DNA from: Cliona cf. orientalis
Taxonomy: Eukaryota > Porifera > Demospongiae > Clionaida > Clionaidae
NCBI GenBank assembly: GCA_963930775.1
Contig: OZ005689.1
Coordinates: 12,648,923-12,712,922 of the forward strand
Length of the DNA: 64,000 nt
Direction of reading: 5' to 3'
The notes under the pieces were generated by a model that saw only the letters and a program-made list of their open reading frames with translations, was not told where the DNA came from and did not search any database. Position numbers and translations under genes: made by a program. How positions within the stretch are numbered: the first letter of the stretch is position 1; each line of letters starts with the position of its first letter. Below, piece by piece: positions 36,201 through 49,684 of the stretch.

Positions 36201-39200
36201 TTTTGAGAAACTAGAGGGGTAAGTTAAAAATTGCAAACGACAGATCTTTAGGTATTACTTACATAAGTACTATGAGCGTTAGAACTCGCTGAACCATCTT
36301 GTTCCAACACCCCGCCTAGCACAGTCTACCTATTCCTATACTTTACTACTAGCGGGTGTGGCTTAGGTCACATGACCTGTCAGTTAGCTGCTCCAGAATC
36401 GCCATTCAGAAGGTCTGCTACTGGATGAATCATTGATAAACTCAAAGGATTATCCCGTATGCACTGGATTTTTGGTGTGAAATTCGTCGATCTGGGAGAT
36501 AGCTGTACGGTGGGCGGAGACCCTGCTATGAATATCATTATCGCGTGGGTCCCAGTCCTTAACGTGTCTGAGTACTGACAGAAGATGTCATTACCACATA
36601 TGGCATTGGCTTGCTGTTCAAGGACGGAAGAAGAAAATGTTGGTTCAAAGAATGGGATAAAATCAGGCTGATAGAAAGTGCTCCAACTTTCATCTTCATT
36701 GTATGTAAACAAACTTTCTTCCGTGCTATTTATGATCCCTAAGAAATTAAAGATATTAGCTATAATGTAATCTAGTACAAAAGTTAATGATACTAAATAA
36801 TCACAGTTCACTCCAGGGGGATCGAGTATTATCTCATCCATCAGTCTCTTCCATCCAAAATGGGAGAATAGGTAGTTGTACACACAAATTACATGTTTAT
36901 AATTTTGATTACATGTACTTTAAAACTGAACTACATAAATGCCTGCATCATGGATATCTAGCTACCAGTTGCATGCACAGCTGTGCAGCTATACCTATAG
37001 CAAACTTTAAATGAGATACAGTAACTACTTGAGCTGTTCTGAGAACATGCACACCCTAGCCTGTGCACTATCATCTGTATGCAGCTGTCTGTACAGAGAA
37101 TCTGGGCTAGGGCTGCATGCATGCACCTGTTGATGACCTTTACCTACATAATAGTATATTAATAGTTTACTATTGGTTCAAGGTCGTCAAGGAGCATGAG
37201 TAGAAAGCATAATCATGATCTGCATAATCCTTTGTTGTACATGCTTGTGTGGGGTAAAAGTACAGTATATGTTCTAATATAGGTGTCACCCTAAATTAGG
37301 CGCCCCTTGAGACCTGCGCAATTTTTTCAGTTCTAGTTTAAGGTGCCTTTCCAGACATCAATTATTTTTAGGCAGTGGAGATTTAATTGGAACGTAGTGC
37401 CACGTGCAATATTAAAATACTACTGTATCGTCGAGCTAGCAGTTAAGATGTCAAAATAAGCTGTCTCTTACATCAATTTTATAAAATTAATATTATGGGC
37501 ACTTACCTACTGCTTTGATGTCTTTCTGGAGTCAGAGACAACTATTCTGATGGCTACAGTACCAGTAACTCAAGCATGATTCAACGATGAGAGTGAAATT
37601 ACCAACAAGAATTGAAACTAATTAAAACCATATTTTAGTTGTTTTCGCCACTATCATTCACTTCCACTAAATAGTACTGGTTAGTCGAAGCGCTTGTGCC
37701 CTAGCAAAACTTTCAGAACCATTGTAATTGCAGCTCTTAGGTGCCTCCCTAATTTAGGTGCCCTTTGACCTGCTTGTGAATTTTCAGTTCTAATTGGAGG
37801 TGCCTGCATGATCTGTAATTATTTTTTAGGGGCACCTAGATTAGAAAGTATACGGTAGATCCCTAGACTGCACCATGCATCTGAGGATTGTGTCTATAAA
37901 TTTTGCCAGAAAAGTAGCTAGCTACATGCCCTCTTTTCAATCCCATAATAGCTAGTACTGTGACCCCCAAGTAGAAATGAATGCAGGGTCATTTGTGGCA
38001 ACCTTATGGTGGGAATTTGAACTGTATGGTTTCACCTAAACAACTCACATGTAACTCCAAAACGTCTGTGAATTTCTTCAACATTGGACGATGATGATAT
38101 CGGCTCTTCTTTATACCTGGGTACAAGATCATCACTAGGGTCACCATTGTAGTTCCCCATCAGTCCAGCAGTCTTAGATTTATAGATCCTGGGTAGGGTA
38201 GCTGAAAGGACAGATACGATCCCATTCTCTACTTTGACTTCAATGTGTACTCCACTGGAGAAGATGGCAGATATGGTATTGCCCATCTTATGCAGAGTAA
38301 CATTGTTAAATTGCTGATTAGACAGTCCTTCAAAGTCAAGTAATTCACCATTCACAAGTGCATCAATGTCATCAACAATAATCTCACTGTCTACAACTTG
38401 AAATTGGACAGTATCTGAGTCAGACTGCTTAGCAACAATAGCTGAATATGCTGTAGCTGAAATCAAACCTCCATCAGTATCTCTAGCCTGGATCATTCGT
38501 CCTTGTAGAGTGAAACTATCATCTTGTGTCTCAATTAGCACATATTCTCCAAATCCATTGAAGGTGTACTTAAGATTATCCAAGGTCACAATATGTGGAT
38601 CACCAAATGTGAAAGCTGTATACATAATAATTGCTATTACAGTAAATATAATATTGCTGGGAACCATAATAGCAAACGTGGAGGGATTACTGCAATTATT
38701 TGGCAAGTTTTGTCCGTCCATCTGTCCATCCGAGCCCTTCTAGCTGTGTTAAGTAGTAAGGGTCACTTAAGAGGAAGTTCGCATTTATACTTGGGATAAG
38801 TATGTTAGCTAAGTCCTGCCCAGTGGCGTAGCAGTGTGCAGTATGTGTTCACAAGGCACCTAGTATCTCAGCTACCTGCACATGACTGATTAGCATTCTG
38901 TGCTTTGCTGGTCAGTGGTCAATGCAGTAGACAGTGTAAACAGGCAGTGGCTCTGAAGTGCATAATTCAATTTAGGTATGTCACATGCAGAGACTTTCAG
39001 TTTCTATGATAGCTAGGTACCTTCCCCTACTCTTAGATCATGCACTGCATGACTATGAAGAGAACTCTACCAGAACTCTGTTCAGTGTAGGGTATGTAGT
39101 TCAATACTATATTGTTCCTCCTCACCCCTCTCATCCTTCTCTTTCTCCAGCCCATATACATACTATCATGGTACTCTTAGGAGCCAGAGTTAAATCCAGT

Positions 39201-42200
39201 AGGGGAATGGGAGGAATCATCCTCCAAATGATAAAGAAAGTGAAAAGAGAGAGGGAAGAAACAAACATTTAACTAGAGCTCATAGAGCACATAGCTACCC
39301 TTTGTGCCATGGCAATATCACCCATGGCCATGCCTCTTCTTAGAGGTCTCTATTCTTTAAAATTTTATCTCTTGCTACTCAAACTTTTTCGTTCCCTTCT
39401 GAGAACCATGATCACAAATGACATTACTTTTGTGCTAGAATCATGCTGTAGAGAAGCTCGAGCATGCACAATAGACTCCAGAAGCTGAAGCGTGCACAAT
39501 AGATTTCATAGGGTACTAGGTGGGCATGTCTGATGTAGGCATGTCGATCCTATTGCCTTGGATTAGAATGAGATAGAAGATGTTTTTTTGCTGTTTTACA
39601 CCATAATTATTTTAATCTTATTAATTTTATTGACCCTACTCTCGCTTAGATGTTGAGATTTGCCGATTTTTATTCTAACAGAGAACAGACGACAGATGAC
39701 AAACAGATTGCTTTACTCCTTCCTGTGCATGTGCGCATGAAGGGCAATTACATAGCTATTTGAGTGGCTGCAATGTATAAATAAATTATCCCCCTAAGAC
39801 AAGCCAATTAATTATTATAGTAGCCAAAGCAGCTATTATTTACATACATGCACTACCGTAACAATAATAGTCGTACCTGGCTGAGGTGGCTCACATGATT
39901 CACCTCTTCCTGAAGGTCGTCTTTCATAATATAATTGACATGTAACATCCCTTTGGTTTCCCTTGCAGCAATAGATTGCAGGAAGAACATCAACAACAAA
40001 GTGTCTGATGACGTTAAGGCCAAAGTTCCCTACGGGTGCAACACGATCCACAGTTCCTCCAGATCTAGGTCCAATGATAAGATTCCCATCACTGTCATAG
40101 CAGCATTGCTGTCCAGACTCCATATTTTCACTAATAATATTATAACCAAGCAACATGTTTTCGCTTTACGGGGAACTACCATCATTTACTAGTCGCTTAA
40201 ATTGCACGTAATTAATTAGTCAGCAATATCTGAAGCTGGCAGAATGATTTGATGTTTATATTCATACAATGATATTACTCTCTTACCTGGTGATAGTTGC
40301 TTGCCGGTAACAGCTAGCGGCACCTGGATGAAAGAAGGCAACCAAAGCTTCATGAGTATCTCTCACGAAACCACTGTTAGGTGCGGCGGCCCTGTTTTCT
40401 GTCTGACAACAATCAGGAACTCGGCTCAGTAATATTTCACCGATGTCAGGAGGCTCGTCGACAGACCTGTACCACGCGTTGCATTCGTCTGCAAAATTCA
40501 AAGAATCAATTGCATAATAGAAAAAGCTTGAAAACCATTGAGAAACTCTATCATGGGCAGATCTTATAATAGCAGGAACTTGTAAAGCCATTTCTTGAGC
40601 TCCTGTGGGTAGAGCTTCACCAACTGAAATCCGTAGTGCCACAGGATAGAGATTTAAACCCATCTGATTACTTGAGAGCATAGTAAAATTAATTATTCCA
40701 GAATTGGGATGCCCACTTGTGATATTCAAAAAAGGTATCCAATCTTTTCCGTCATTTACAAGTCGATAAAGTTTGAGGTCAACTGTAAACAAAGAAGGGT
40801 CCACCATTGGAAGTAGCGACTGTGGATCCCAGTGTGCCGTAAACTGTTCTTCGCTGTTTTGAAGTATAACCAATGTTTCTTGGTCCACAGTTAGATCAGA
40901 GGTGTCTTCGGGAAGAGCTGTAATAATGTTTGAGCTATAATTATTATAAGTGGTTGTACCATAATTGCCGGAAACTTTGGTGACAATCTTAAAATAATTA
41001 GCAATAATATTGTGATTTGCAAATGGGGCAAAGATCATCTAATCACCTTGGGCGCTTACCTGGGCACTACAGTAATAACATTATCTTATTATCAAATCAG
41101 CAAAGAAGGGTTGTTCTATAATGTGTTATATTACACTTATGATAGATTAATCATGGCTATGTGCAGAAGTAATTGATGCAATGAGATTATTGTAACTAGT
41201 AACATCCTTTCTTATTACTATTCACCTGCATAAAATTGGCCTTGTCCAGTGTATGTTTCTACACCATTTTTAAGAATTGTGAGGGTAAGACTCTTCCAGC
41301 CAATTTCATCAAATCTCGGTGAGATGCATATTGCTGTACGATCATTTGCAACAAAAGCATTGATGTCACTTTTACCCTCAAATACACACTTCAACACATC
41401 GGTGTTATCAAAGCAAGGTCCAGTGAGATGGACAGCAGTACCTCCAAAAATATTTCCAAAACGAGGACCAACAGTAAGCCTCACTGTAAAGAACAATAGA
41501 TATTATACACAGTTAAAATCTAGCTATTAATATCATCAATAGTATAATAAGGTTATATATGGAGAAGGAGGGAGAAGTATCCTACTTCACTATGGTACTG
41601 CATAATATGTTACAACCCTTTACGGGGGTCATAACCTTTGTAATGATATTCACAAACAAAGTGATTTCACTGATTTTCCTACATCATATAGATTACAGAA
41701 AGAACTGGCTTCTAGAAGTGTTCCAAACAAACGTTATGAAGCGAGGCGCAAACTCCGGCTGTTAATCGAGATTTTACGCTAGTTACCAAGTTTGACAATT
41801 ATCCATAATACCGAGTAATGCTCAAGTTACCCACCTAAAAATAATTGATATCCACAAAGGCACCTTCACATGGAATTGTACAGATCTTTAAATTAGAGCT
41901 CTGTAGAGCACATACCCCGCGTACTCTGCAACACTCTGTGGCATAGCTGTTTTATGATTTGACGACCCTTTCCAACACTCACTGAGCTTGAGCATGCGCA
42001 GTCACATCAGCATACTATTATGCTAAAGGAGTGGGTATGGTCGATAAACCACAAGCATACTGGACAGAAAATGCACGATTTATAGCACTAGTAAGCCTTT
42101 TTGAGCAATTTGAAGCGTGTACAAACCAGTTTTTCACCGATGTCTACCGATTGGTTGTGCTTTATATATAGCACGCGCGGATGCTTAGAACATGAGATCT

Positions 42201-45200
42201 GGTGATTTTCGTGCCGACGATAATGAGAGACAGACAAACCAATTGCTTTACCCTTTGCGCATACACGCAAGGTAATAACTGCAAGAACGAACTTTAGCAG
42301 TGCAGGAAACTTTGTATGCCTCAATATTTTATGGCGGCTTATGCTAATTATGCACAATTATCAAACCTGATGGATCATTGTTGCATTCTCTGGTATCAAT
42401 TTCTTCCTCATCTACACGAAATATCCAAACTCCTGGTATATCAACATTCGTAGTGGAGTCAACGTTCACAACATCGGGAGTCTGAGATGATGTAATATTC
42501 GCAAACCGTTCTCCATCACCAGCATTGAAACCCACTTGAGCTGGAGTGCCCCCAAAACCACCATTTCCTCCTGAAGCATCACCAGTGGTCCATTGGATCC
42601 CTCCATCAGCATATAGGAAGATTGCAAATGACCTTCTTCCATTAGTTGTCAAAACACACTGGAAAGTATTTGTCTGTACATATAATATAATACGTGATTA
42701 CATTGCAAAGTTCAGCATTCAATGGTTTCAGTTACATGATCATGTGTGTGATTTATCATTGCAAACAGGGCTTTTCATGCTACACCACAAATCTAATAAA
42801 TATATTAATTTGATAAGTGTGGGCAAACTTAAGCCTCACCCTTCAATCTAAGTATGATTGAACGACACATATAAATAGAATTAATGCAGTCAATTGATTC
42901 TGGAATGATGGTGAGTTCAATTCAGAGATATAGGAAGCAATTTTAATGTGCGTATAGGCCATGGGTGTGTCAAGTAGGAGGAGACATGGGACTATTTATC
43001 TAAAAGAGGGACTGTCCCACTCAAAGTGGTATGGTTGGACAGTCTGGCCACTGCAATTCGCACATGTACATGCATACAGCTAGCTGAGTGTAGAGCTGGA
43101 TCATAGATAAAGGAGGAGGGACGTATATATCGACAGCAGATTGATGGTCACCACATCGCGCCACCTTCACAACTGTACGTATGGCCTTGTATGGCACAGT
43201 CATAAGCATTGTTGTAGATCCACTGGCTCCACACCCATTTATTACGTCTAGGGTAGGTGTTAAAAACTTAGTCAAGATTTGAGGATGTTGGGGGTGTTGC
43301 TCCTCTCAAGAGTTGGGGGGGGGGGGGGGGGGGGGGGAGGGGGGGGGGGGGAGGGGGGGGGGGGGAGGGGGGGGGGGGGAGTGGAAAGCGCAGTCCCATG
43401 GAACCCTACACACTCTAGTCCTTGCACCAAAGAAAATATATACTGGTTACGTCCAGAGTCCCAATTAGAAAAAAACAAATCGGCCGACCGATGAGGTAAT
43501 TATGAGTAATGATGAGTAATGATGATGAAATTGCTTTCAAAATGTTTAGCGCTCATGAAAGATTGTTGGGACCCAGAATTCGAACCTAGCGTAGAAGACA
43601 TCGTGGACTATCCGATGATATCCTTCTGGCGTTTCTCTCAGTTCGCTTTCTCTAGCGAGCGCGCTTTCAGGGCAGGGGGATTTCCCTATTCAGTCGAGCA
43701 CATGGCAGGTGAAGGTCAACCGGCTCAAGCCGCGCGCCCCAATATTGTACGCGTATACGGAGCATGCGCAGTTTGTCAATGTGTCCTAGTTCGAATTTGT
43801 GGCGGCGTGTTCGTGAGGGACTCTGGACGTAGTCTCAAAGTTTTTCATTTTGAACTAAGCTGAGAATGTGAATGTAAATATGACAATACCGGTGACCTGC
43901 TATGAGAAAAGGGACCACTCGGGATATTTTATAAAAATTGAGTTTTTGGCATGGATTGATAGCTCTATGTGTGCTGAATCCAATGGTGCAAGTTTCATGA
44001 AAAATTATTGATCACAAGTGGAGTTATGACCATTTTTATGCACTCGGGTAGGTATATTCGTTTTCGGAAAATGCGCATTTTTAATTAAAATTTACATTAA
44101 TTTATATGCGCCCAAGTAAATAATAACGCCCATAACTATAGTTTACATGTAGCAACTCTATGAACATAGCATATCATTATGAAGCCAAAAATCTACACTT
44201 TCTAATACAGTAAAAAACAGAAAAGTGAAAAATAATAATCTTCCACACATTTTAGCAATTATTAGAAAATGAAATTTTATCCCAAGTGGTCCCTTTTCTC
44301 ATAGCGGGTCTACTGTTACTGTATACTTTCTAATTTAGGCGCCCCCAAATATAATTACAGATCGTGCAGGCGCCTCCAATTAGAACTGAAAAATTCACGA
44401 ACAGGTCAAAGGGCACCTAAATTAGGGCAGCGCCTAAGAGCTGCAATTAGAACGGTTCTGGAAGGTTTGCCAGAGCACAAGCGTATCACTAATCGGTCCT
44501 ATATAGTGGCAGTGAATATGACAGTGGCGAGAACAACAAAAATATGGTTCTAGTTTCAGTTTTTTTTTTAATTTCATTCTGATCGCTGAATCATTCTCAA
44601 GTTATCGATACCGTAGCCATCAGAACGATTGTTTCTAACTCCAGAAAGATATCAAAGCAGTCGGTAAGTGCCCATATAAATGTAAGAGACAGCTTAATTT
44701 GACATCTAAACTGCTAGCTTGATGGATCGATCGACGGTATATGGTACGGTACTGCAGTGTTGCCATATTGCACATGGCAATACGTTCCAATTAAATAGGC
44801 TCCACCTAAAAATAATTGTTGTCCGGAAAGGCGCCTTAAATTAGAACTGAAAAAATTGCGCAGGTCTCAAAGGGCGCCTATATTAGAACATATACGGTAC
44901 TATAAATTGAGATTTTTCATTTTAAGCTCACAGCTATACTCAATAGAGCCAGGAGCAAATTATGTGGTAACAAATTATGGTAACAACAAGTATGTTTAAT
45001 GTCACAATCATGGGATGTGGCTAGCATGCATGATATTCTATTAACAGTACATGCTCACAAAACTTAGAGACATACATGTAGTTCATGCACAAACAGTATC
45101 CTGCAAACAGTATCCTGCCTGGGCAAGATTGCCCATTAGTACTGTGCGCATGCCCAGATGGAAGCGGTTGCAGAGGCCACACCCCTTGGCAAAGCAAGCA

Positions 45201-48200
45201 GCTCCAACTAAGTGTGCAATGGCAACGTTCTCACTCTGCTCGAACGTTGCTACTGGACTACTGACAGATATGAACAGACCTCGCCTCTCGCTTCGCTCGA
45301 GACTCAGTGGCTAGCGCCAGCGTGCGGCGCTTTCGCGCCGATCGTTCGACAATGTGTTTCTAGCTGTAGCTATGGCCCGAGGCATTAAGGCCACTCTTCT
45401 TTGTGCACACGGCCCTACAGTTCTGACCAATCCTGAGCCTTGTAGTGCGGCTCGTTCATAGCAACCGGGCGCATCCAAGACGCGTATCCATGCCCTCATG
45501 TAATGACACGGACTATATAAGAAAAATGACCGTCTGAAAAATATTTTTCGTTGTGTATACTATATTATATAGTATAACAAATGTGGTAACAAATTATGTG
45601 GTAACATACCAAGTCAGTATGGCTGCTATAATATCCAACATGGTCCCAGGTAGCAATGAACAATGTTGTTGGCTCAAAGAACCTTTGATTGACAAAAGCA
45701 GATTGAATGTCCCTTTTAGCCCGATCAAGCAAAGATGTTGTGGACGTCTCTCTGTACCAAACTGTTCCGATACCCCTGGTGTCCACATCTCCCCAGTAGG
45801 GAGCAATTATCATTCGACCATCACCAAGAGGAAAGCTTTGAGGAGTAAACTGACCAACTCGAGCATCAAATGACAGAAGGCCATTATTATTCACCTGTAA
45901 TACAATGGTAATTGAGATCATAATAATTATTAAAACTGCTACCTACATTATTACCCCATAAAGTAAACAGGTCTGTCGATGAAAACAGTCCACATGTACA
46001 CATAGTGATTGTCAAGCTTTTGGAACAATGCTGATAATCTAAGCATGCATGTGGTCAGGTGGAGGTGTGTGTAACCAAGGATTTTTAGCCCATGTAGCCA
46101 GTGTCATATGACTCCGAGCCAAATCAATCCTATGATAATGAGATTATTTAATTGATTGTCATTACAACTCGTCCAGATCGATGCCTATATCTGATCCAGA
46201 TTGCTATAGAATCGTCAAGGCAACAGCTAATAGTGATTGTGACCAGAGGGTACACACAGAACTCTTTAGAAAGTCAAGCCTGGTATTTGCTTTGACAAAT
46301 GTTGGTCACGGTTGGTGTCACAGTGGTTATGATTATCTATGCTTATGTGTTTCCGAAAAAATGGCATCTTACAGCAACATTAAAATAATGCACTGAAAAG
46401 TCTATCACAATGTATTTGATTGAATCAAGGAGCCTCAACTGTTTACAGGCTTATCCTTATAAGTAGAACTATCTCAGAATATTCTCAATCTCTTAATCGA
46501 CATCTTATCGATATCACCATAGAGAGACAATACATTATTACACTGTGGCCACAGGTTGTTAATGAATATGTCACGACCATAATTCAAGTTCCAGTCCACA
46601 CGCTATGAACATAATCTAGACTTAAGCGCTGTTACAGCTAGACCACTGACACAAGTGCATCAGCGACCCCATTGTGTCATATACTAGACTGATGATCATT
46701 AACGTAAGGCCACTCCGTATCAATCATTAGTTTCTGGTCACCCGCCCACATGGCATTTAGAAAGCTAATTTACGAGGACTATAATGATATTCACGGAAAA
46801 GGTGCTATAGTCACATGACCTTGGTATGCAATTATGCCGCCACACGTTCAAAAGAATGCCATTTGCGAGTGTAGCTGGTAGCTAAAATGTTTGCGTGCCA
46901 AATCTAAAGCTGGAACAGAGATGAATCGTGTAGATCTAATGTTGTAAGAAGCCGACTGCGATCGACAAATACTGTTTTTGTTGTTGCCATTCTGAGAAAC
47001 GAGTTTTCTCGATTTGCAAGAAGTATGAGGGGTGGATGGGCAGGGGTTGCTATAGCGCTGGATCTTCTTTTCTCATGGATTTCAACTTGCTTTCACATTT
47101 AAAACTGTCTTCAAGGCTTTAGATCGTGACTTACATTTTGTACTGTAACAGTGTTGTATACCGTAAAAGTACATTTTTCTGCACATGAAAAAACTATGCG
47201 AATTGGTCAAAACAGGCCTCTTGAAAAATTTACGCGATTTTTATTAACGTTGTATGCATTACAAACATATTATGGCACGATAATATTAAATTTTATGTAG
47301 ATACAAATTTATGCGACCGCCGCTTGACTTGCATAATTCGCATAAATAAAACTCGCGCAGAAAAATGTCGCTATACGGTATGGGGCAACACACCCACTTT
47401 TTGTGCGCACGTGATCGTGTCCAACCTCCTCTGTAGCTAACTGATGACGTTTTGAGTCACATGATACTCTCATGAGCCATATTCATTGCGTGCATTGAGA
47501 TCCTGCCATGGCATAATGCTGCCATTTGACACGAGATGTCCTTTCCTTGGAAGATTGTTTATTTCCATATGCATTTGAACTGTCAAAGTAATCTGAGTGT
47601 ATAGTATACAATACCTGTTCTCTGCACTTTGAGGGTTGCTGAGCATGCATCTGTGATATAGTTGTCTTACTTCAATTAGAAAGTTCTAACCACCCACCTG
47701 GTCTGCACCGATGTACTTCAGACAATTGGTATGACCAGAAACAGGTGTATCTATTCACTGGACTGGACTGGACTACCAGACTCACCTTTGACCCCAAATT
47801 GGCACAAATCAGTGCTCAATATAGCTCTCCAGTTGTGTTGATTTGAGGGTTCAATAGTCTCGTAAGCCAGTCCGTCACGTGGTCTGATTCAAGATATTTT
47901 GACCTCTGTAATTGTTTTGCTAATGCTGCACTGTAGCTATGATGAAAATCTGCTGATAGCTATAAGCTATAGCTATAGGGACATCTTGGATAAAGTGACA
48001 TTTGATCTAATCAAATCAGCCAGTATCGAACTAAGCCTCATCTGCCACTAGCTAGCTGCATATCCTATGCTTGTCAAAATTAATGACCATGGATGCAGAG
48101 AGCAAACTTTTACCATACTTCAGCACTCAAGATTATTTAATAGCTACACTAGCTCAGCTTTGTCAGCAATAAACACATATTTATTCATAGCTAATGTGAA

Positions 48201-48445
48201 GGATCGAGCTGAGTCAATGACGTTTGCTATAGTGGTATGCTAGCTATCTGCCTTTAGCATAAATGTGTAGCTGTGTTGCTGTATAGTAGTCGGTAAGTTA
48301 GATCGACAGGCAGTAGCTAGCTATAGCTAGTACATATCCTATATATAGCTAGCTAATTGTACTACTATAAGTATACTAGCAGCTAGCTACAGTTTAGTAC
48401 TGCCTCAGCACTGGCCACTGACCCAGTGACCCCTGCTATGCCTGG

Positions 48446-48476
<31 letters not shown>

Positions 48477-49684
48477 AGGGGGGATGATCCCCTTGCCCCT
48501 CTGCTTCCATTGACTATGAGTAACTTAGGAGTAGCTATATAATATACAAGATCTTGAGCACACCAGTAGTACAGTGCCTGGTGGTACACCAGGTCATACT
48601 AATTATTGAAACTACATCTTATCTTGTTATGGTAGCTACTCAAGAATGCATAAACAATTAGTATGTAGCTACACTGACAGCTGCCAGCAATGCCCCACCA
48701 TAATAAATAGATTACCCAGAGTTGACAATTTGACGCCACAACTACAACACGGGTATTTTTGAGGTCTGCATGTATCAAGTGTAGCAGCAGTACTGTACAC
48801 AGTGTTCACCTCAGCACATGCACAGTAGTTGGTATACATCTACAGCTATAATCTAGCTATATTATATTTTAAAATACTATTGATAATCACTATGACTTTG
48901 TAATGATGTTCACATGCTTGAGGCCTCATTCCTAGCCATTTGTGGGCATGTACCTATAATACCTCATGTATTGTAGAGCATTAAATTAAATGCATACAGG
49001 TTGATGCAGCTGCTATGTGATGTTGACAAAATGTGAAACCATTTAGCATATGAATATACTATCATTACGTAGGTCATGACCCCCGTATTGTTAATGCCAT
49101 TAGTGAAGTAGGATACTCCCTGTCCTCTAATATAATATTATTATACCCTTGGCAATAGCCTAAGCACTTTACGCTATAGCCACAAGAAAATGTGCATATT
49201 TATAGTTTTAAAATTATAGTATTTCATAAGTTAAGTAAAGGTGTGCCACTAATTAAGGGATTTATATATCTAGTATATAGCTATGTTATTCGGACATTGA
49301 CTAGCTAGCATAAAAAAGAATGCATAATATAGCTAGCTAGGTTACAAAATAATTTAAACAGCATCGATGCATGCATCCTAAAGTGCTTAATGACATTGTC
49401 TGCAAAAAAAGAGAAAAAATTACCTAGCACCCTAATAATAGTTTCCAGCCATAATAATAATAATTAATTGTTGAACTCACAAATAGGCTGGTGTGTCTGC
49501 TACCAAAGAATGGGAATGGGCGATTCAGAAGAATTGCTTCTGAAGAACCGTCATCGTTTGGTGGCAGGGAAAAATCATTAAGAGCTGTTCCAAATGGATA
49601 GAAGTCGTCCAGTGGGATTGCAGTTCCCAAACCTCCAAACAGGGTGAAAAGCAGAGCAACACAGTAGCTAAGTGCACTTGGCAT
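33241..49684 (-). CDS. Secreted MUC4/SUSD2-like protein (NIDO-IPT-AMOP-VWD-EGF-FN3-Ig), C-terminal exons disrupted by transposons
   Basis: Exons in order: 49684-49481, 45894-45610, 42673-42367, 41483-41226, 40917-40287, 40130-39877, 38615-38049, then a split exon (36738-36573 / 35810-35719), a split EGF exon (35484-35399 / 34878-34758), 34200-33917, 33838-33781, 33708-33673, 33572-33241. Signal peptide about 1-22; NIDO over exons 1-3 (YWGDVD, GFNAGDG); IPT/TIG in exon 4; AMOP at the exon 5/6 join (ECNAWY, PDCCQ, QQCCYDSDG); VWD in exon 7 (FGDPHIVTLD, GLMGNYNGD); two EGF; Thr/Pro linker and FN3-like; Ig-like end. Such proteins are secreted or surface adhesins. No transmembrane segment is seen. 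Two exons carry insertions (listed separately), so the C-terminal half is probably not made from this allele. AATAAA overlaps the stop codon. Confidence 0.85.
34758..35484 (-). pseudogene. double-EGF exon interrupted by a hAT-like element
   Basis: Reads CDPPCENGVCVSNDTCSC...GYTGDIC and then meets TAG, the first bases of the insertion. The rest (CDEFVASECVENLCENGG...) resumes beyond it at 34878. Both EGF modules have six cysteines in the paralogous exon at 63457-63672. Without the element and one duplication copy the exon is 207 bp and in phase with both neighbours. Confidence 0.85.
34887..35398. mobile_element. 512-bp hAT-like MITE with 8-bp duplication, inside the EGF exon
   Basis: Left end AGGATGTCCAACC, right end GGTTGGACACCCTA (inverse TAGGGTGTCCAACC). 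ACATATGT flanks it on both sides (34879-34886, 35399-35406). An 8-bp duplication with TAGGG-like ends fits hAT. No transposase. Confidence 0.85.
35813..36572. mobile_element. CTCAG-N5-TTAAGG family element, copy 2, inside an exon (760 bp)
   Basis: Ends CTCAGGTCAGTTAAGGACTG and, in inverse, CTCAGACACGTTAAGGACTG. TA stands on both sides (35811-35812, 36573-36574). Further in, GTCGTTTGCAATTTTTAA (36111) is answered by TTAAAAATTGCAAACGAC (36224), so it is largely a fold-back. No coding frame. Confidence 0.85.
36573..36738 (-). pseudogene. 5' part of post-VWD exon, cut by a transposon
   Basis: Joins the VWD exon in phase and reads WIINSTEESLFTY...CGNDIFCQ before running into the inserted element at 36572. 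Its other part (35719-35810, TGRTDIGQATLESN...) has no acceptor that restores the frame. Without the element and one TA copy the two parts total 258 bp and fit both neighbouring phases. Confidence 0.8.
37261..37857. mobile_element. ca. 580-bp MITE family 'GGCGCC', copy 1 (inverse orientation)
   Basis: Ends TATATGTTCTAATATAGG.. and ..CTAGATTAGAAAGTATACGG. Copies 2 and 3 are at 44319-44899 and 61904-62480, alignable over their full length and opposite in direction. Intron of the MUC4-like gene. Confidence 0.75.
38705..39110 (+). repeat. dispersed repeat, copy 1
   Basis: Shares ordered blocks (TTGTCCGTCC, GTGTAAACAGGCAGTGGCTCT, CTTCCCCTAC, ATCATGCACTG, GGTATGTAG, TTCAATACT) with 50200-50540 in the same orientation. 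No coding potential recognised. Confidence 0.6.
41892..42277. mobile_element. MITE of the CCCCGCG / GAGCTCTGTAGAGCAC family
   Basis: Starts TAGAGCTCTGTAGAGCACATACCCCGC and ends CGCATACACGCAAGG; close in sequence to 57071-57458 but in the opposite direction. Lies in the intron between the NIDO and IPT exons. Confidence 0.75.
43316..43380. repeat. G-rich homopolymer tract (about 65 bp)
   Basis: Runs of G broken by single A; would form G-quadruplexes on the plus strand. In the 2.9-kb intron of the MUC4-like gene, so it is C-rich in that transcript. Confidence 0.9.
43894..44310. mobile_element. MITE with GACCYGCTATGAGAAAAG termini (417 bp)
   Basis: GACCTGCTATGAGAAAAGGG at the left and CCCTTTTCTCATAGCGGGTC at the right. 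It almost touches the next element (44319). Confidence 0.75.
44319..44899. mobile_element. ca. 580-bp MITE family 'GGCGCC', copy 2
   Basis: Starts TATACTTTCTAATTTAGGCG and ends GCGCCTATATTAGAACATAT; see copy 1 at 37261. Intron of the MUC4-like gene. Confidence 0.75.
47159..47380. mobile_element. MITE with TACCGTA termini (about 222 bp)
   Basis: TACCGTAAAAGTACATTTTT at the left and AAAAATGTCGCTATACGGTA at the right, with inner inverted ATGCGAATT/AATTCGCAT. First intron of the MUC4-like gene; the remainder of that 3.6-kb intron (46000-49480) shows no exon. Confidence 0.7.
48448..48483. repeat. poly-G run
   Basis: 29 G, one A, then more G; intronic in the MUC4-like gene (C-rich in its transcript). 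Confidence 0.9.

Noticed and set aside
35813..36572. Element as a newly gained intron
   Set aside because: The GT available near its upstream border (CA|GTACTC) joined to the AG at its downstream border shifts the frame; no in-frame GT/AG pair found.
43272..43494. Open frames of poly-Gly or poly-Pro on both strands
   Set aside because: They are translations of the G homopolymer tract in an intron.
45051..45499. GC-richer block with open frames on both strands
   Set aside because: Lies in an intron of the MUC4-like gene, no domain signal, compositional bias explains the frames.
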